Origin: Dyella sp. ASV21
GTDB lineage: Bacteria > Pseudomonadota > Gammaproteobacteria > Xanthomonadales > Rhodanobacteraceae
Direction: 5' to 3'
Assembly (NCBI RefSeq): GCF_016428975.1
Contig: NZ_JAELTT010000001.1
Location: 1-64,000 of the forward strand
Length of the DNA stretch: 64,000 nucleotides
The stretch's first letter is position 1; each line of letters begins with the position of its first letter. Positions 18,668 through 27,238 of this stretch are shown here, one piece after another. The notes under the pieces were generated by a model. That model did no database searches. It worked only from the letters and a program-made list of their open reading frames with translations, and was not told the origin of the DNA. The translations under genes were made by a program, and so were the position numbers.

Positions 18668-18917
18668 GGTGTTCTCCGGGATTGCGGCAACGGCGGAAAG
18701 TGAATTGCTCGGGGACTGGGTCATCGCCGCCCTCGCACAGCGGCTGGCAACGCAGCAGCCGCCAGCCGGTCAGCGCTCCGCCTTTTAGTGGACCAAAGCG
18801 CGTAATGGCAATCCGTGCATAATCCGAGCAAGTAGGGTAAAAGCGGCAGCGCTGCCCCAGCAGCGGGCTGAGCCAGCGCTTGTAGAAGCCGAGAAGTAGA
18901 AGTAATAGTCGGGTCAC
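18657..18917 (-). CDS. yidD: Membrane protein insertion efficiency factor YidD
   Basis: The 86-aa protein matches the YidD family with LLLGFYKRWLSPLLGQRCRFYPTCSDY, the conserved Cys-rich core, then AITRFGPLKGG and LRCQPLCEGG. YidD assists YidC-dependent insertion of inner-membrane proteins. I chose the GTG at 18917 (VTRLLLLLLGFY) because conserved sequence begins there; codons upstream look non-coding. In most bacteria yidD lies between rnpA and yidC; here it overlaps pyrC by 11 nt instead. It is divergent from dksA. Confidence 0.88.
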   Translation of the reverse strand: MTRLLLLLLGFYKRWLSPLLGQRCRFYPTCSDYARIAITRFGPLKGGALTGWRLLRCQPLCEGGDDPVPEQFTFRRCRNPGEHHVH

Positions 18918-19042
18918 GACGGTTTGACGCTGCCGAGACAGCTTGCGGCATGTAGTGGGGCAAGTATTCCAGAAGCACGGTTGCCGGTGTAAGCCGGTTG
19001 GGCTATAACACCCGGCCGCCAAGGCCAAAATGGTGAAGGGAA

Positions 19043-20182
19043 ATGGCGAAAACGACGCGTAGTGCGACAGCCACCAAGCCGCAGAAGGGAAAGCCTGTCG
19101 GCAAGGTGAAGGACGTCAAGTCCGGCAAGAAGCCAGCCGCCGCTGCCCGGAGCGCCAAGAGCGCGCCGGCCAAGAAGGTGGCCGCCAAGAAAACCGCAGT
19201 CACCAAGGCCGTCACCAAGAAGCCGGCCCCCAAGAAGGCCGCGGTTAAGAAAGTAGCCAAGGCTCCCGCGCCGCGCGTTGCCGCCAAAAAGGCCGCGACC
19301 AAGCCAGTGGCCAAGAAGGCCGCGCCGGCCAAGAAGCCGGTCACGGCCAAGGTTCCCGCCAAGAAGGTCGCCAAGCCGGCCGTCAAGCCCGCGGCCAAGA
19401 AGGTGGCTGCGCCGGCCAAGCCGCAGCCATCCAAGGCGGTCGCCAAGCCGGTAGTGCCCGCCAAGGCCGTCGCCAAGGCGACGCCGCCCAAGCCGGTGGA
19501 AAAGATTGTAAAAGCCGAGAAGCCCGTACCTGCCAAGCCCGCCGCGGCCAGGCAGGCCACGCCGGCTCCGGTTAAAGCGGCGCCGGTCCCCGCCGCACCG
19601 GCAAAACCCGCAGCGACCCCGCTTGCAGGTAAAGTAGCCAGTGCGACCGCGCGTCATACCCCCATCAAAAAACAGAAAGCCCAGCAGTCCTCGATGAATA
19701 AACCTGCAACTCTCGACAATGGCATTACCCGCGAAGACGGCCGTTACGCGCTGCCTTCCACGACCACGATCGACCTGCCCAAGGGTTACCGCCCCTCGTC
19801 CAATGACGATGAGGAGTACATGAACCCCAAGCATCTGGCGTACTTCCGCAACAAGCTGCGCGATTGGCGTGACCAGCTGGTGGAAGAGTCGCGTCAGACC
19901 ATGGAAAACCTCCGTGACGAAGTGCGTGACGTGGGCGATGAAGCTGAGCGTGCCACGCGCGAAACGGAGAATTCGCTGGAACTGCGCACCCGCGATCGCT
20001 ACCGCAAGCTGATCTCCAAGATCGACAAGGCGCTGCGCCGCATCGAAGAAGGTCGCTACGGTTACTGTGAAGAGACCGACGAGGAAATCGGCCTGGAACG
20101 CCTCGATGCGCGTCCCATTGCCACCCTGTCGCTCGACGCGCAGGAGCGCCGCGAGCATCTGCAGAAGCAGATGGGCGACTGA
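19043..20182 (+). CDS. dksA: RNA polymerase-binding protein DksA with a Lys/Ala/Pro-rich N-terminal extension
   Basis: The 379-aa protein has two parts. Residues 1 to about 210 are a low-complexity, very basic tail of repeated PAKK/AAKK units like histone H1 or AlgP. From about residue 255 it is DksA: NPKHLAYFRNKLRDWRDQL, a coiled coil, then RRIEEGRYGYC. The zinc site is degenerate: the four Cys positions are C, T, S and A (CEET followed by SLDA), so it should fold without zinc, like Pseudomonas DksA2. DksA works with ppGpp on RNA polymerase. The internal ATG at 19694 could give a 162-aa DksA alone, but has no clear RBS, whereas GAAGGGAA precedes 19043. Confidence 0.9.
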   Translation: MAKTTRSATATKPQKGKPVGKVKDVKSGKKPAAAARSAKSAPAKKVAAKKTAVTKAVTKKPAPKKAAVKKVAKAPAPRVAAKKAATKPVAKKAAPAKKPVTAKVPAKKVAKPAVKPAAKKVAAPAKPQPSKAVAKPVVPAKAVAKATPPKPVEKIVKAEKPVPAKPAAARQATPAPVKAAPVPAAPAKPAATPLAGKVASATARHTPIKKQKAQQSSMNKPATLDNGITREDGRYALPSTTTIDLPKGYRPSSNDDEEYMNPKHLAYFRNKLRDWRDQLVEESRQTMENLRDEVRDVGDEAERATRETENSLELRTRDRYRKLISKIDKALRRIEEGRYGYCEETDEEIGLERLDARPIATLSLDAQERREHLQKQMGD

Positions 20183-20208
20183 TCGGTCGCTTTGCCGCGC
20201 CGCTCCAA

Positions 20209-20240
20209 AACAAAGCCCCGCCATCGAGCGGGGCTTTGTT
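20209..20240. terminator. Bidirectional terminator between dksA and sufE
   Basis: AACAAAGCCCCGC/GCGGGGCTTTGTT is a long perfect stem with a 6-nt loop, with A and T runs built into the outer stem. It serves dksA (+) and the convergent sufE (-). Confidence 0.9.
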
Positions 20241-20295
20241 GTTCATGCGATACGGGCGAGACGCGCGCCGTAGGTAACGTTTCGGCGGGTCGCGC

Positions 20296-20730
20296 TCAAG
20301 CCTTCAGCGTCGCCGCGGCGTATGCCTTGAGCTTGGACAGCATCGCTGCCAGGCCATTGGAGCGGGTCGGTGATAGATGTTTGGCCAAGCCAATCGCTTC
20401 GATGAACCGCGGCTCGGTGGCGACGATTTCGCTGGCGGGGCGGTCGGAGTACACGCGCAGCACCAGGGCGATCAGGCCAGAGACGATGGCCGAATCACTG
20501 GCTGCCTGGAAATGCAGGCGCTCCGCGTTGCCGCTGGGCACCAGCCATACCATCGACTGGCAGCCGTGCACGCGGAAGTCCTCGGACTTGAGCTCTTCGG
20601 GGAAGGGCGGCAATTGTTTGCCCAGGTCTATCAGGTACTGGTAACGCTCGGTCCAGTCACCAAAGAAGGCGAACTCTTCGACGATGTCCTGCTGCGCCTG
20701 CTCGGCGCTGGATGTGGCAATAGCATTCAT
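20296..20730 (-). CDS. sufE: SufE-family sulfur acceptor protein
   Basis: The 144-aa protein accepts persulfide sulfur from a SufS-type cysteine desulfurase for Fe-S assembly. The active-site Cys is in VHGCQSMVWL (about residue 57), preceded by DWTERYQYLIDLGKQLP, the conserved helix. The C-terminus has GLAKHLSPTRSNGLAAM. No suf operon adjoins it; the upstream neighbour on the same strand is cysS. Confidence 0.9.
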   Translation of the reverse strand: MNAIATSSAEQAQQDIVEEFAFFGDWTERYQYLIDLGKQLPPFPEELKSEDFRVHGCQSMVWLVPSGNAERLHFQAASDSAIVSGLIALVLRVYSDRPASEIVATEPRFIEAIGLAKHLSPTRSNGLAAMLSKLKAYAAATLKA

Positions 20731-20773
20731 GGGCGCATTATCGCGCGTTTTGCCCCCGCGCCGCCCCTTTCAA

Positions 20774-20800
20774 GCGCCCGCTCCTGCTTGGAGCGGGCGC
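20774..20800 (-). terminator. Hairpin downstream of cysS
   Basis: GCGCCCGCTCC/GGAGCGGGCGC is an 11-bp perfect stem with a 5-nt loop 27 nt after the cysS stop. The following bases (TTGAAAGG on the minus strand) are a poor T-tract, so termination may be partial. Confidence 0.5.
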
Positions 20801-20827
20801 ACAGGCCGAAGCCGCACGCGGCCTCGC

Positions 20828-22216
20828 TCAACCCTTGGCGACGCTCCAGCGCGTACCCTGTGCACCGTCCTCGATCACGATGCCCATGCCCGATAGCTCC
20901 TCACGGATCGCATCGGCGCGCTTGAAATCGCGTGCGGCGCGCGCTGCCTGGCGCTCGTCGAGCAAGGCGTCGATGCGTGCCGCGTCGATGGTGGCGCCGC
21001 CGCCGGCCTGCTTGAACCAGGTCTCCGGCTCCTGTTGCAGCAGGCCGAGCAGGGCGCCCGCCCCGAGCAGCGCGGCCTTGGCGGCGCGCTTGGTGTCCCC
21101 GTCCTCGGCCTGGCGGGCGGCATCGGCCAGTTGTGACAGCTCGGCCAGCGCTTGCGGGGTGTTGAGGTCATCGCACAACGCCGCTTCGACCGCCGCGGGT
21201 ATCGGCAGCGCGTGGGTATCCACCGCGATGTCGGCCAGGTCGCGCAGCACGCGGTACCAGCCTTCCAGGGTGCTGATGGCCTGGGTAATGGCCGCGTCGG
21301 ACCAATCCAGCGGCTGGCGGTAGTGGCCGCGCAGCAGCAGCAGGCGCAGGGCTTCGGGCGGGTGCTCCTTGAGCAACTCGTGCACCAGCATCACGTTGCC
21401 CAGCGACTTGGACATCTTGCGGCCGCTGAATGTCAACATGCCGTTGTGCAGCCAGAAGCGAGCGAATACCTTGCCGCCATGCGCGCAGGTGGACTGGGCG
21501 ATTTCGTTCTCGTGGTGCGGAAACTGCAAGTCCACGCCACCGGCATGGATGTCGATGGTTTCGCCCAGATGGGCCTCGCTCATGGCTGAGCACTCGATGT
21601 GCCAGCCCGGGCGGCCTCGGCCCCAGGGGCTTTCCCAGCCAGGCAATTCCGGCGTGGAGGGCTTCCACAGCACGAAATCACCGGGATTCTTCTTGTATGG
21701 CGCCACTTCCACGCGAGCGCCAGCCAGCAGTTCCTCCGGGTCGCGGCCGGAGAGCGCGCCATAGGCGGGGTATGACTCCACCTCGAACAGCACGTGGCCC
21801 TCGGCCTCGTAGGCGTGGCCGCTGGCGATCAGGCGCTCGATCATCGCAATGATCTGGGGGATGTGCGTGGTTGCGTGCGGCTCGACGTCCGGCGGGGCGA
21901 TACCCAGCGCCGCCATATCCTCGCGGTAGGCCTGAGCGTAGCGATGGGTGATGCTCTCGATGCCCACGCCCAGCTGCTGGGCGGCGGCGTTGATCTTGTC
22001 GTCGACGTCGGTGATGTTGCGGGCGTAAACCACGTACGGGTAGTGGCGGCGCAGCAGGCGCACCAGCACATCGAACACCACCGGGCCGCGCGCATTGCCG
22101 ATGTGCACGTAGTTGTAGACCGTCGGACCGCACAGATACATCGTCACCCGATCAGGATTGAGTGGGGTGAACGGTTCGACACGGCGCGTAAGGCTGTTGT
22201 GGAGCGAAATCGGCAT
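20828..22216 (-). CDS. cysS: Cysteinyl-tRNA synthetase
   Basis: Class I aminoacyl-tRNA synthetase of 462 aa. The zinc-binding Cys is in YLCGPTVYN, the HIGH motif reads HIGNARG, the other zinc ligands are in GWHIECSAM and [10 protein letters not shown], and the KMSKS motif is exact (KMSKSLGN). The start at 22216 ([12 protein letters not shown]) follows conservation; the open frame upstream continues about 60 codons without similarity. A C-terminal anticodon-binding region with [16 protein letters not shown] ends the protein. Confidence 0.96.
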   Translation of the reverse strand: MPISLHNSLTRRVEPFTPLNPDRVTMYLCGPTVYNYVHIGNARGPVVFDVLVRLLRRHYPYVVYARNITDVDDKINAAAQQLGVGIESITHRYAQAYREDMAALGIAPPDVEPHATTHIPQIIAMIERLIASGHAYEAEGHVLFEVESYPAYGALSGRDPEELLAGARVEVAPYKKNPGDFVLWKPSTPELPGWESPWGRGRPGWHIECSAMSEAHLGETIDIHAGGVDLQFPHHENEIAQSTCAHGGKVFARFWLHNGMLTFSGRKMSKSLGNVMLVHELLKEHPPEALRLLLLRGHYRQPLDWSDAAITQAISTLEGWYRVLRDLADIAVDTHALPIPAAVEAALCDDLNTPQALAELSQLADAARQAEDGDTKRAAKAALLGAGALLGLLQQEPETWFKQAGGGATIDAARIDALLDERQAARAARDFKRADAIREELSGMGIVIEDGAQGTRWSVAKG

Positions 22217-22451
22217 CGGCAGGAGGTCCGGGCGGTGGGAAGCGGGCGCCCGGGCGGGCGCAAGCCGGTCGCGCATCTTAACAAGCTGCCGGGCTCTCCG
22301 CAGGGCATGGGTGGGCCGGTGGCATGAATCGCGGCCCAAGAGGGTAGGCGGTCGCAGAAAAGCTCTAAGCGTCGATTCAGTGTGAATTTGCTGCAATGGA
22401 TGCTAAGTGGTGCGAAGAAGCGCCCGTCCCTTGCCCCCATCGGAGGCCGCT

Positions 22452-22994
22452 GTGACCAAATGGTTGTTCCCCGCGCTGGCGCTATCGCTGATGGCAACTG
22501 GCGTGTTCGCACAGGATGCGCGTTACCAGCAGTACCAGAACGACGACAACAACACCCACTACGGCTGGGCCGATGTGCTGCGCGTCGATCCGGTCTATGG
22601 CGTGGCGCGTACCGAGGTGCCCCGCCAGGAATGTTATGACCAGCAGGTGGTTCGCCAGGCCCCCAGCCAGGGCTCCACGGCCAGCACCATTCTGGGCGCG
22701 GTGGTTGGCGGTGTGCTGGGCAGCACCGTGGGCAAGGGCGATGGTCGTACCGCAGCCACGGTAGCCGGCGCGGTGGCTGGCGGTGCGGTGGGCAATAGCG
22801 TTTCCCGTTCCGGTGGTGGCGAGTATGAAAGTACGGAGACCCATTGCCGCCAGGTATCGGCCGTGAGCGAGCAGCGCCGCATCATGGGTTATGACGTGGA
22901 ATACCGTTATCGCGGCGAGGTCTACGTGTCCCGGCTCAATTACGACCCGGGTGAGCGCCTGCGGGTGAGGGTTAGCGTCTCTCCCGCCGACTGA
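22452..22994 (+). CDS. Exported glycine-zipper (2TM) protein
   Basis: The 180-aa protein has a cleavable signal (LFPALALSLMATGVFAQ) and a glycine-zipper segment, ILGAVVGGVLGSTVGKGDG followed by ATVAGAVAGGAVGNS (about 75-115). Its C-terminal domain has ETHCRQVSAVSEQRRIMGYDVEYRY, as in SlyB/Rickettsia 17-kDa-like envelope proteins. Two Cys residues (in RQECYD and THCRQV) may pair. The GTG at 22452 is chosen because GGAGG lies exactly 5 nt upstream. Role unknown, probably outer-membrane associated. It ends in a strong terminator. Confidence 0.78.
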   Translation: MTKWLFPALALSLMATGVFAQDARYQQYQNDDNNTHYGWADVLRVDPVYGVARTEVPRQECYDQQVVRQAPSQGSTASTILGAVVGGVLGSTVGKGDGRTAATVAGAVAGGAVGNSVSRSGGGEYESTETHCRQVSAVSEQRRIMGYDVEYRYRGEVYVSRLNYDPGERLRVRVSVSPAD

Positions 22995-23003
22995 GACTGC
23001 TCC

Positions 23004-23032
23004 ATCGCCGCCTTCGGGCGGCGATTTGTTTT
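23004..23032 (+). terminator. Intrinsic terminator of the glycine-zipper gene
   Basis: ATCGCCGCC/GGCGGCGAT, 9 bp closed by a UUCG tetraloop, is followed by TTGTTTT. It insulates the arginine leader that follows. Confidence 0.92.
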
Positions 23033-23243
23033 CCGGGGTAGGTTGCCTGCCACGCTGATCGCATGGCCTCCAAGGGGATCGTGCCTGGCTCCCGGAAAAG
23101 GGCCCGAGCAGGCCCCCGGCGTCATACCGTTGTTGCATGGCAGCGAAAATCCCGTCATGATGCGCGTTCAACCTCCCGGAACCTCCATGTCCGCAGCCGT
23201 CTATACCGCTACTGTTCTTACCAGCGCCCGCATGGCTGCTGGC

Positions 23244-23291
23244 ATGACGTCGCGTGCTCGCCGACCGCTGTCCCGACATTCGGCCGGGTAG
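23244..23291 (+). CDS. Candidate Arg-rich leader peptide of the arginine operon
   Basis: The 15-codon ORF reads MTSRARRPLSRHSAG. Four of its codons are Arg (CGT, CGC, CGA, CGA), two of them the usually rare CGA. In-frame upstream ATGs at 23232 and 23187 would give 19 or 34 residues. No strong Shine-Dalgarno is visible for any of them; the best is GGAA before 23187. TATACC at 23202-23207 is a possible -10. The reason to call it is position: its last codons overlap the proposed antiterminator strand, and the terminator of the argF' leader follows 33 nt later. Translation is inferred, not shown. Confidence 0.5.
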   Translation: MTSRARRPLSRHSAG

Positions 23292-23351
23292 GCTGTCGCA
23301 CGCGTTTCATGTGTATCGACGACAAAACCCGGCCTGCAGCCGGGTTTTTTT
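23282..23351 (+). promoter_or_regulatory. Putative ribosome-mediated transcription attenuator before argF'
   Basis: The terminator stem is AAAACCCGGC (23324-23333) with GCCGGGTTTT (23339-23348), loop CTGCA, then a T-tract ending at 23351, only 40 nt before argF'. The 8-mer GGCCGGGT (23282-23289), overlapping the end of the leader ORF, is perfectly complementary to ACCCGGCC (23327-23334), the 5' arm of that terminator. It can therefore form an antiterminator. A further pair, CGCGTGC (23251-23257) with GCACGCG (23298-23304), starts within the Arg codons. A ribosome stalled on those Arg codons would leave the antiterminator strand free; one reaching the stop would cover it. The structure is seen in the sequence; the regulation is inferred. 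Confidence 0.65.
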
Positions 23352-23391
23352 GTTTCCGGAATCCGAAGATTCGACAAGGGCTCTCACCATC

Positions 23392-24399
23392 ATGACTCTC
23401 CGCCACTTTTTGACCACCCAGGATTACAGCCGCGCCGAAATCGATGCGCTGCTCGAGCAGGCTGCCGCCTTCAAGCGCAGCCCGCGCGGCCAGCAGCTGG
23501 CCGGCAAATCGGTGGCGCTGATGTTCTTCAATCCCTCCATGCGCACCCGCACGAGCTTTGAGCTGGGCACCTTCCATCTGGGTGGTCACGCGATCGTGCT
23601 GGCGCCGGGCAAGGACGCGTGGCCGATCGAGTTCGAGGTGGGCACCGTGATGGATGGCGACACCGAGGAGCACATTGCCGAAGTGGCGCGCGTGCTGTCC
23701 CGCTATGTGGACCTTATCGCCGTGCGGGCCTTTCCCAAGTTCCAGGACTGGGCAGTGGATCGCCAGGACAACGTGATCAAGGCGTTCGCCAAGTACGCCA
23801 CGGTGCCGGTGATCAACATGGAGACCATCACCCATCCGTGCCAGGAGCTGGCGCACGCGCTGGCGCTCAAGGAGCACCTGGGCAACCTGCAGAACAAGAA
23901 GTACGTGCTCACCTGGACCTATCATCCCAAGCCGCTGAACACGGCGGTGGCCAACTCGGCCCTGCTGATCGCCACCAAAATGGGCATGGACGTGACCCTG
24001 TTGTGCCCCACGCCCGATTACGTGCTCGACGAGCGCTACATGGAGTTCGGCTACCAGAACGCGAAGGAGAACGGCGGTTCGCTCAAGGTCAGCCACGATA
24101 TCGAAGAGGCTTATCGCGGCGCCGATGTGGTCTACGCCAAGAGCTGGGGCGCGCTGCCGTTCTTCGGTCGCTGGGAGCAGGAAAAGCCGATCCGCGAGGC
24201 GAACAAGCACTTCATCGTGGACGAAGCCAAGATGGCGCTGACCAACAACGGTCTGTTCAGCCATTGCCTGCCGCTGCGCCGCAATGTGAAGGCCACCGAC
24301 GCGGTGATGGATTCGCCTGCCTGCATCGCCATCGATGAAGCCGAGAATCGTCTGCATGTGCAGAAGGCCGTGATGGCCTCGCTGATCGGCCAGCGCTGA
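23392..24399 (+). CDS. argF': N-acetylornithine carbamoyltransferase (AOTCase)
   Basis: Transfers carbamoyl phosphate to N-acetyl-L-ornithine to form N-acetylcitrulline, the xanthomonad variant of arginine synthesis. It is 335 aa. The carbamoyl-phosphate motif appears as NPSMRTRTSFE (the standard family has STRTR), with HPCQELAH and SHCLPLRRNVKATD. In the X. campestris enzyme the Lys in this last motif is carboxylated and binds substrate, and it is present here. First gene of a long arginine/proline block; it follows the proposed attenuator and precedes paiB by 8 nt. Confidence 0.93.
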   Translation: MTLRHFLTTQDYSRAEIDALLEQAAAFKRSPRGQQLAGKSVALMFFNPSMRTRTSFELGTFHLGGHAIVLAPGKDAWPIEFEVGTVMDGDTEEHIAEVARVLSRYVDLIAVRAFPKFQDWAVDRQDNVIKAFAKYATVPVINMETITHPCQELAHALALKEHLGNLQNKKYVLTWTYHPKPLNTAVANSALLIATKMGMDVTLLCPTPDYVLDERYMEFGYQNAKENGGSLKVSHDIEEAYRGADVVYAKSWGALPFFGRWEQEKPIREANKHFIVDEAKMALTNNGLFSHCLPLRRNVKATDAVMDSPACIAIDEAENRLHVQKAVMASLIGQR

Positions 24400-24407
24400 G
24401 TCACGCC

Positions 24408-25034
24408 ATGTACCTGCCCTCGTCCTTCCGGGAAACGCGAGAGGATCACCTGCACGCATTGATGCAGGCGTATCCCTTCGCGACCGTGCTGGTGCACGGT
24501 CCCGATGGCATGGTGGCCAATCACCTGCCGCTGGAGCGGGTCGATGGCACCCACCTGCACGGACATGTGGCGCGCGGCAACGAGCTGTCGCGCTTCGATG
24601 GTGCCGAAGTGCTGGTGATCTTTCGTGGGCCGGATGGCTATGTCAGCCCCAACTGGTATCCGAGCAAGCATGAAACCGGTCGTGAGGTGCCCACCTGGAA
24701 CTACGCGGTAGTGCACGTGCAAGGGCGCCTGCGGGTGATCGAGGACGCCGCCTGGTTGCGCGCGTTGCTGGAGCGGCTCACCGATCGACACGAGGCCGGC
24801 CAGCCGTCGCCCTGGCATGTCGGCGATGCGCCGGAAGAACACACGCAGAAGCTGCTGCGCGCCATCGTGGGCCTGGACATCACCATCGAGCGCATCGAGG
24901 GCAAGTTCAAGTTGAGCCAGAACCACCCGGCGGCCAATCGTGTGGGCGTCATCGCCGGCCTGCGCCAGCGTGCGGCCCCGGGGGATGCCGAGCTCGCCAA
25001 TCTCATGTCACAACTCGAAGAGGGCAGGTCGTGA
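24408..25034 (+). CDS. PaiB-like FMN-binding negative transcriptional regulator family protein
   Basis: The 208-aa protein starts MYLPSSFRE and carries MVANHLPLER, HGHVARGNEL, FRGPDGYVSPNWYPSKH and PTWNYAVVHVQGRL, all typical of the PaiB/FMN-binding split-barrel family. Bacillus PaiB affects sporulation and protease genes; enzymatic activity is equally possible. Its insertion between argF' and argG is unusual for biosynthetic logic. It overlaps the osmC-like start by 4 nt (GTGA), so the pair is coupled. Confidence 0.82.
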   Translation: MYLPSSFRETREDHLHALMQAYPFATVLVHGPDGMVANHLPLERVDGTHLHGHVARGNELSRFDGAEVLVIFRGPDGYVSPNWYPSKHETGREVPTWNYAVVHVQGRLRVIEDAAWLRALLERLTDRHEAGQPSPWHVGDAPEEHTQKLLRAIVGLDITIERIEGKFKLSQNHPAANRVGVIAGLRQRAAPGDAELANLMSQLEEGRS

Positions 25035-25510
25035 GTAGAACGCACGCGCATCGCTATCAGGTCGAAGTGACCTGGACCGGCAACCAGGGTGCCGGCACCA
25101 AGACCTATCAGGGGTACGGTCGGGATCATGACATCCGCATTGCCGGCAAGCCGACGCTGGCCGGCTCGTCCGACCCCACGTTCCGCGGTGACGCCAGCAA
25201 GCACAACCCGGAAGACATGCTGGTCACGGCGCTTTCCACCTGCCACATGCTGTCCTACCTGCATCAGGCCGTGTTGGCCGGCGTGGTGGTCACCGCCTAT
25301 GTCGATCAGGCCGAGGGCACCATGGAGACCACGGTGCACGGCGGTCGCTTCGTCGAGGTGCTGCTGCGCCCCGTGGTAACCATTGCGGCCGGCAGCGACC
25401 CGGCCAAGGCCGAGGCGGCGCACGACCCTGCGCACCATGCCTGTTTTATCGCCAATTCCGTCAATTTTCCGGTGCGCTGTGAACCGCGCATCGTCGTCGA
25501 ATCCGTCTGA
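25031..25510 (+). CDS. OsmC/Ohr-family protein
   Basis: The 159-aa protein of the OsmC-like fold has NPEDMLVTALSTCHMLSYL with the first redox Cys and HHACFIANSVNFPVRCEP with the second, the pair used to reduce organic hydroperoxides. The GTG start at 25031 overlaps the paiB-like stop. It differs from classical OsmC in its N-terminus (GAGTKTYQGYGRDHDI). Located inside the arginine block; probable cotranscription with argF' and argG from the 8-nt and 40-nt gaps. Confidence 0.83.
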   Translation: MSRTHAHRYQVEVTWTGNQGAGTKTYQGYGRDHDIRIAGKPTLAGSSDPTFRGDASKHNPEDMLVTALSTCHMLSYLHQAVLAGVVVTAYVDQAEGTMETTVHGGRFVEVLLRPVVTIAAGSDPAKAEAAHDPAHHACFIANSVNFPVRCEPRIVVESV

Positions 25511-25550
25511 CATCCATTCTGTTTAGCCTTCCATCCAGGATCTGCAAGCC

Positions 25551-26744
25551 ATGAGCAAAGATATCGTTCTCGCCTTCTCCGGTGGCCTCGACACCAGCTT
25601 CTGCGTGCCTTACCTCAAGGAGCGCGGCTGGGCCGTGCACACCGTGTTTGCCGACACCGGTGGCGTGGACGCCGAAGAGCGCGCCTATATCGAGCAGCGG
25701 GCCAAGGAGCTGGGCGTAGCCAGTCATGTCACCGTGGATGGCGGCCCCGCCATCTGGGAAGGCTTCGTCAAGCCGTTCGTACAGGCTGGCGAGGCCTATC
25801 AGGGCCAATACCCGCTGCTGGTCTCCGACCGTTACCTGATCGTGGACGCCGCCATTGCGCGCGCCAAGGAATTGGGCACCAAGGCCATTGCGCACGGTTG
25901 CACCGGCATGGGTAACGACCAGGTGCGTTTCGACCTGGCGGTGAAGGCCCTGGGCGACTACGAAATCGTGGCGCCGATCCGCGAGATCCAGAAGGAGCAC
26001 ACCCAGACCCGCGCCTACGAGCAGGCCTATCTGGAAGAGCGCGGTTTCGATGTGCGCGCCAAGCAAAAGAGCTACACCATCAACGAAAACCTGCTCGGCG
26101 TCACCTTGTCCGGCGGTGAGATCGACCACTGGAAGACGCCGGGCGAAGGCGCGCGCGGCTGGTGCAAGCCGCGTGCCGAATGGCCGTCCGAAAAGCTCAC
26201 CGTCACCCTCGGCTTCGAGCAGGGCGAAGCGGTGTCGCTCAACGGCGAGAAGCTGCCGGGTGCCAAGCTGCTGGCCAAGCTCAACGAGCTGTTCGCGCCC
26301 TACGGCGTGGGTCGTGGCATGTATACCGGCGACACCACCATCGGTCTCAAGGGCCGCATCGTGTACGAAGCCCCGGGCCTGATCTCGCTGCTCGCCGCGC
26401 ATCGCGCGCTGGAAGAGGCCGTGCTGACCAAGCAGCAGAACCGCTTCAAGCCGGATGTGGCACGCAAATGGGTGGAAGTGGTGTACGAAGGCTTCTACCA
26501 CGACCCGGTCAAGACCGATCTGGAAGCTTTCCTGGCCTCCAGCCAGCGCTGCGTGAACGGTGAAGTGGTGCTGGAAACCACGGGTGCGCAGGTTACCGCG
26601 GTGGAAGTGCGTTCGCCGCACATCCTCAACGCTAAGGGTGCCACCTACGCACAGTCGGCAGACTGGGGCGTGGAAGAGGCCGAGGGCTTCATCAAGCTGT
26701 TCGGTATGAGCAGCACTCTGTGGGCCGAAGTAAACCGCAGTTAA
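25551..26744 (+). CDS. argG: Argininosuccinate synthase
   Basis: ATP-dependent condensation of citrulline and aspartate. The 397-aa protein starts [17 protein letters not shown], with the PP-loop ATP site. Further family features are [14 protein letters not shown] and [17 protein letters not shown]. In the xanthomonad pathway the citrulline comes from deacetylation of N-acetylcitrulline by the argE product two genes downstream. It has a good RBS (AGGATC) and sits 40 nt after the osmC-like gene. Confidence 0.96.
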   Translation: MSKDIVLAFSGGLDTSFCVPYLKERGWAVHTVFADTGGVDAEERAYIEQRAKELGVASHVTVDGGPAIWEGFVKPFVQAGEAYQGQYPLLVSDRYLIVDAAIARAKELGTKAIAHGCTGMGNDQVRFDLAVKALGDYEIVAPIREIQKEHTQTRAYEQAYLEERGFDVRAKQKSYTINENLLGVTLSGGEIDHWKTPGEGARGWCKPRAEWPSEKLTVTLGFEQGEAVSLNGEKLPGAKLLAKLNELFAPYGVGRGMYTGDTTIGLKGRIVYEAPGLISLLAAHRALEEAVLTKQQNRFKPDVARKWVEVVYEGFYHDPVKTDLEAFLASSQRCVNGEVVLETTGAQVTAVEVRSPHILNAKGATYAQSADWGVEEAEGFIKLFGMSSTLWAEVNRS

Positions 26745-26766
26745 GCGCAGCCCGGAGCACGGCGAA

Positions 26767-27204
26767 ATGGACGATAACCTCTACATCTCTACGGACAAGG
26801 ATCGGCTCGACCTCGCGCTGATTCACGACTTTCTCTCGACCGGGTCGACCTGGGCGAAAGGTATTCCGCTGTCGACGGTGCGCCGGTCCATCGATCACTC
26901 GCTGTGCTTCGGGGGTTACGTGAGCACCGGCCAAGTGGCGTTCGCGCGGGTCATCTCCGACTTCGCCACGTTCGCCAACCTTGTCGATGTATTCGTGCTG
27001 CCCAGCCACCGCGGCAAGGGCTACGGCAAGCGCGTGGTGGACGCGGTGATGGCGCACCCGGATTTGCAGGGGCTGCGCCGCTTCACCTTGGCGACCTTCG
27101 ATGCACACGACCTCTATGCGCGCCACGGCTTCACTGCGCCCCATCGCCCCGAGACGCTGATGGAAATCTATCAGCCGGGTATCTATCAGTCGGCTCAGTC
27201 GTGA
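26767..27204 (+). CDS. GNAT-family N-acetyltransferase in the arginine operon
   Basis: The 145-aa GNAT carries VDVFVLPSHRGKGYGKRVVDAVM, with the acetyl-CoA pyrophosphate-binding R/Q-x-x-G-x-G/A loop, and DLYARHGF near the end. Equivalent GNAT genes lie between argG and argE in xanthomonad arginine operons. The substrate is unknown. It is not the N-acetylglutamate synthase, which is fused to argB here. It starts 22 nt after argG. Confidence 0.82.
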   Translation: MDDNLYISTDKDRLDLALIHDFLSTGSTWAKGIPLSTVRRSIDHSLCFGGYVSTGQVAFARVISDFATFANLVDVFVLPSHRGKGYGKRVVDAVMAHPDLQGLRRFTLATFDAHDLYARHGFTAPHRPETLMEIYQPGIYQSAQS

Positions 27205-27238
27205 CGAGCCGGGCGACGCACCTTCAACGACGAACCTC

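Noticed and set aside
18914-20224. 436-aa Gly/Leu/Arg-rich frame opposite dksA
   Set aside because: Produced by the repeated Lys/Ala codons of the dksA tail read on the other strand.
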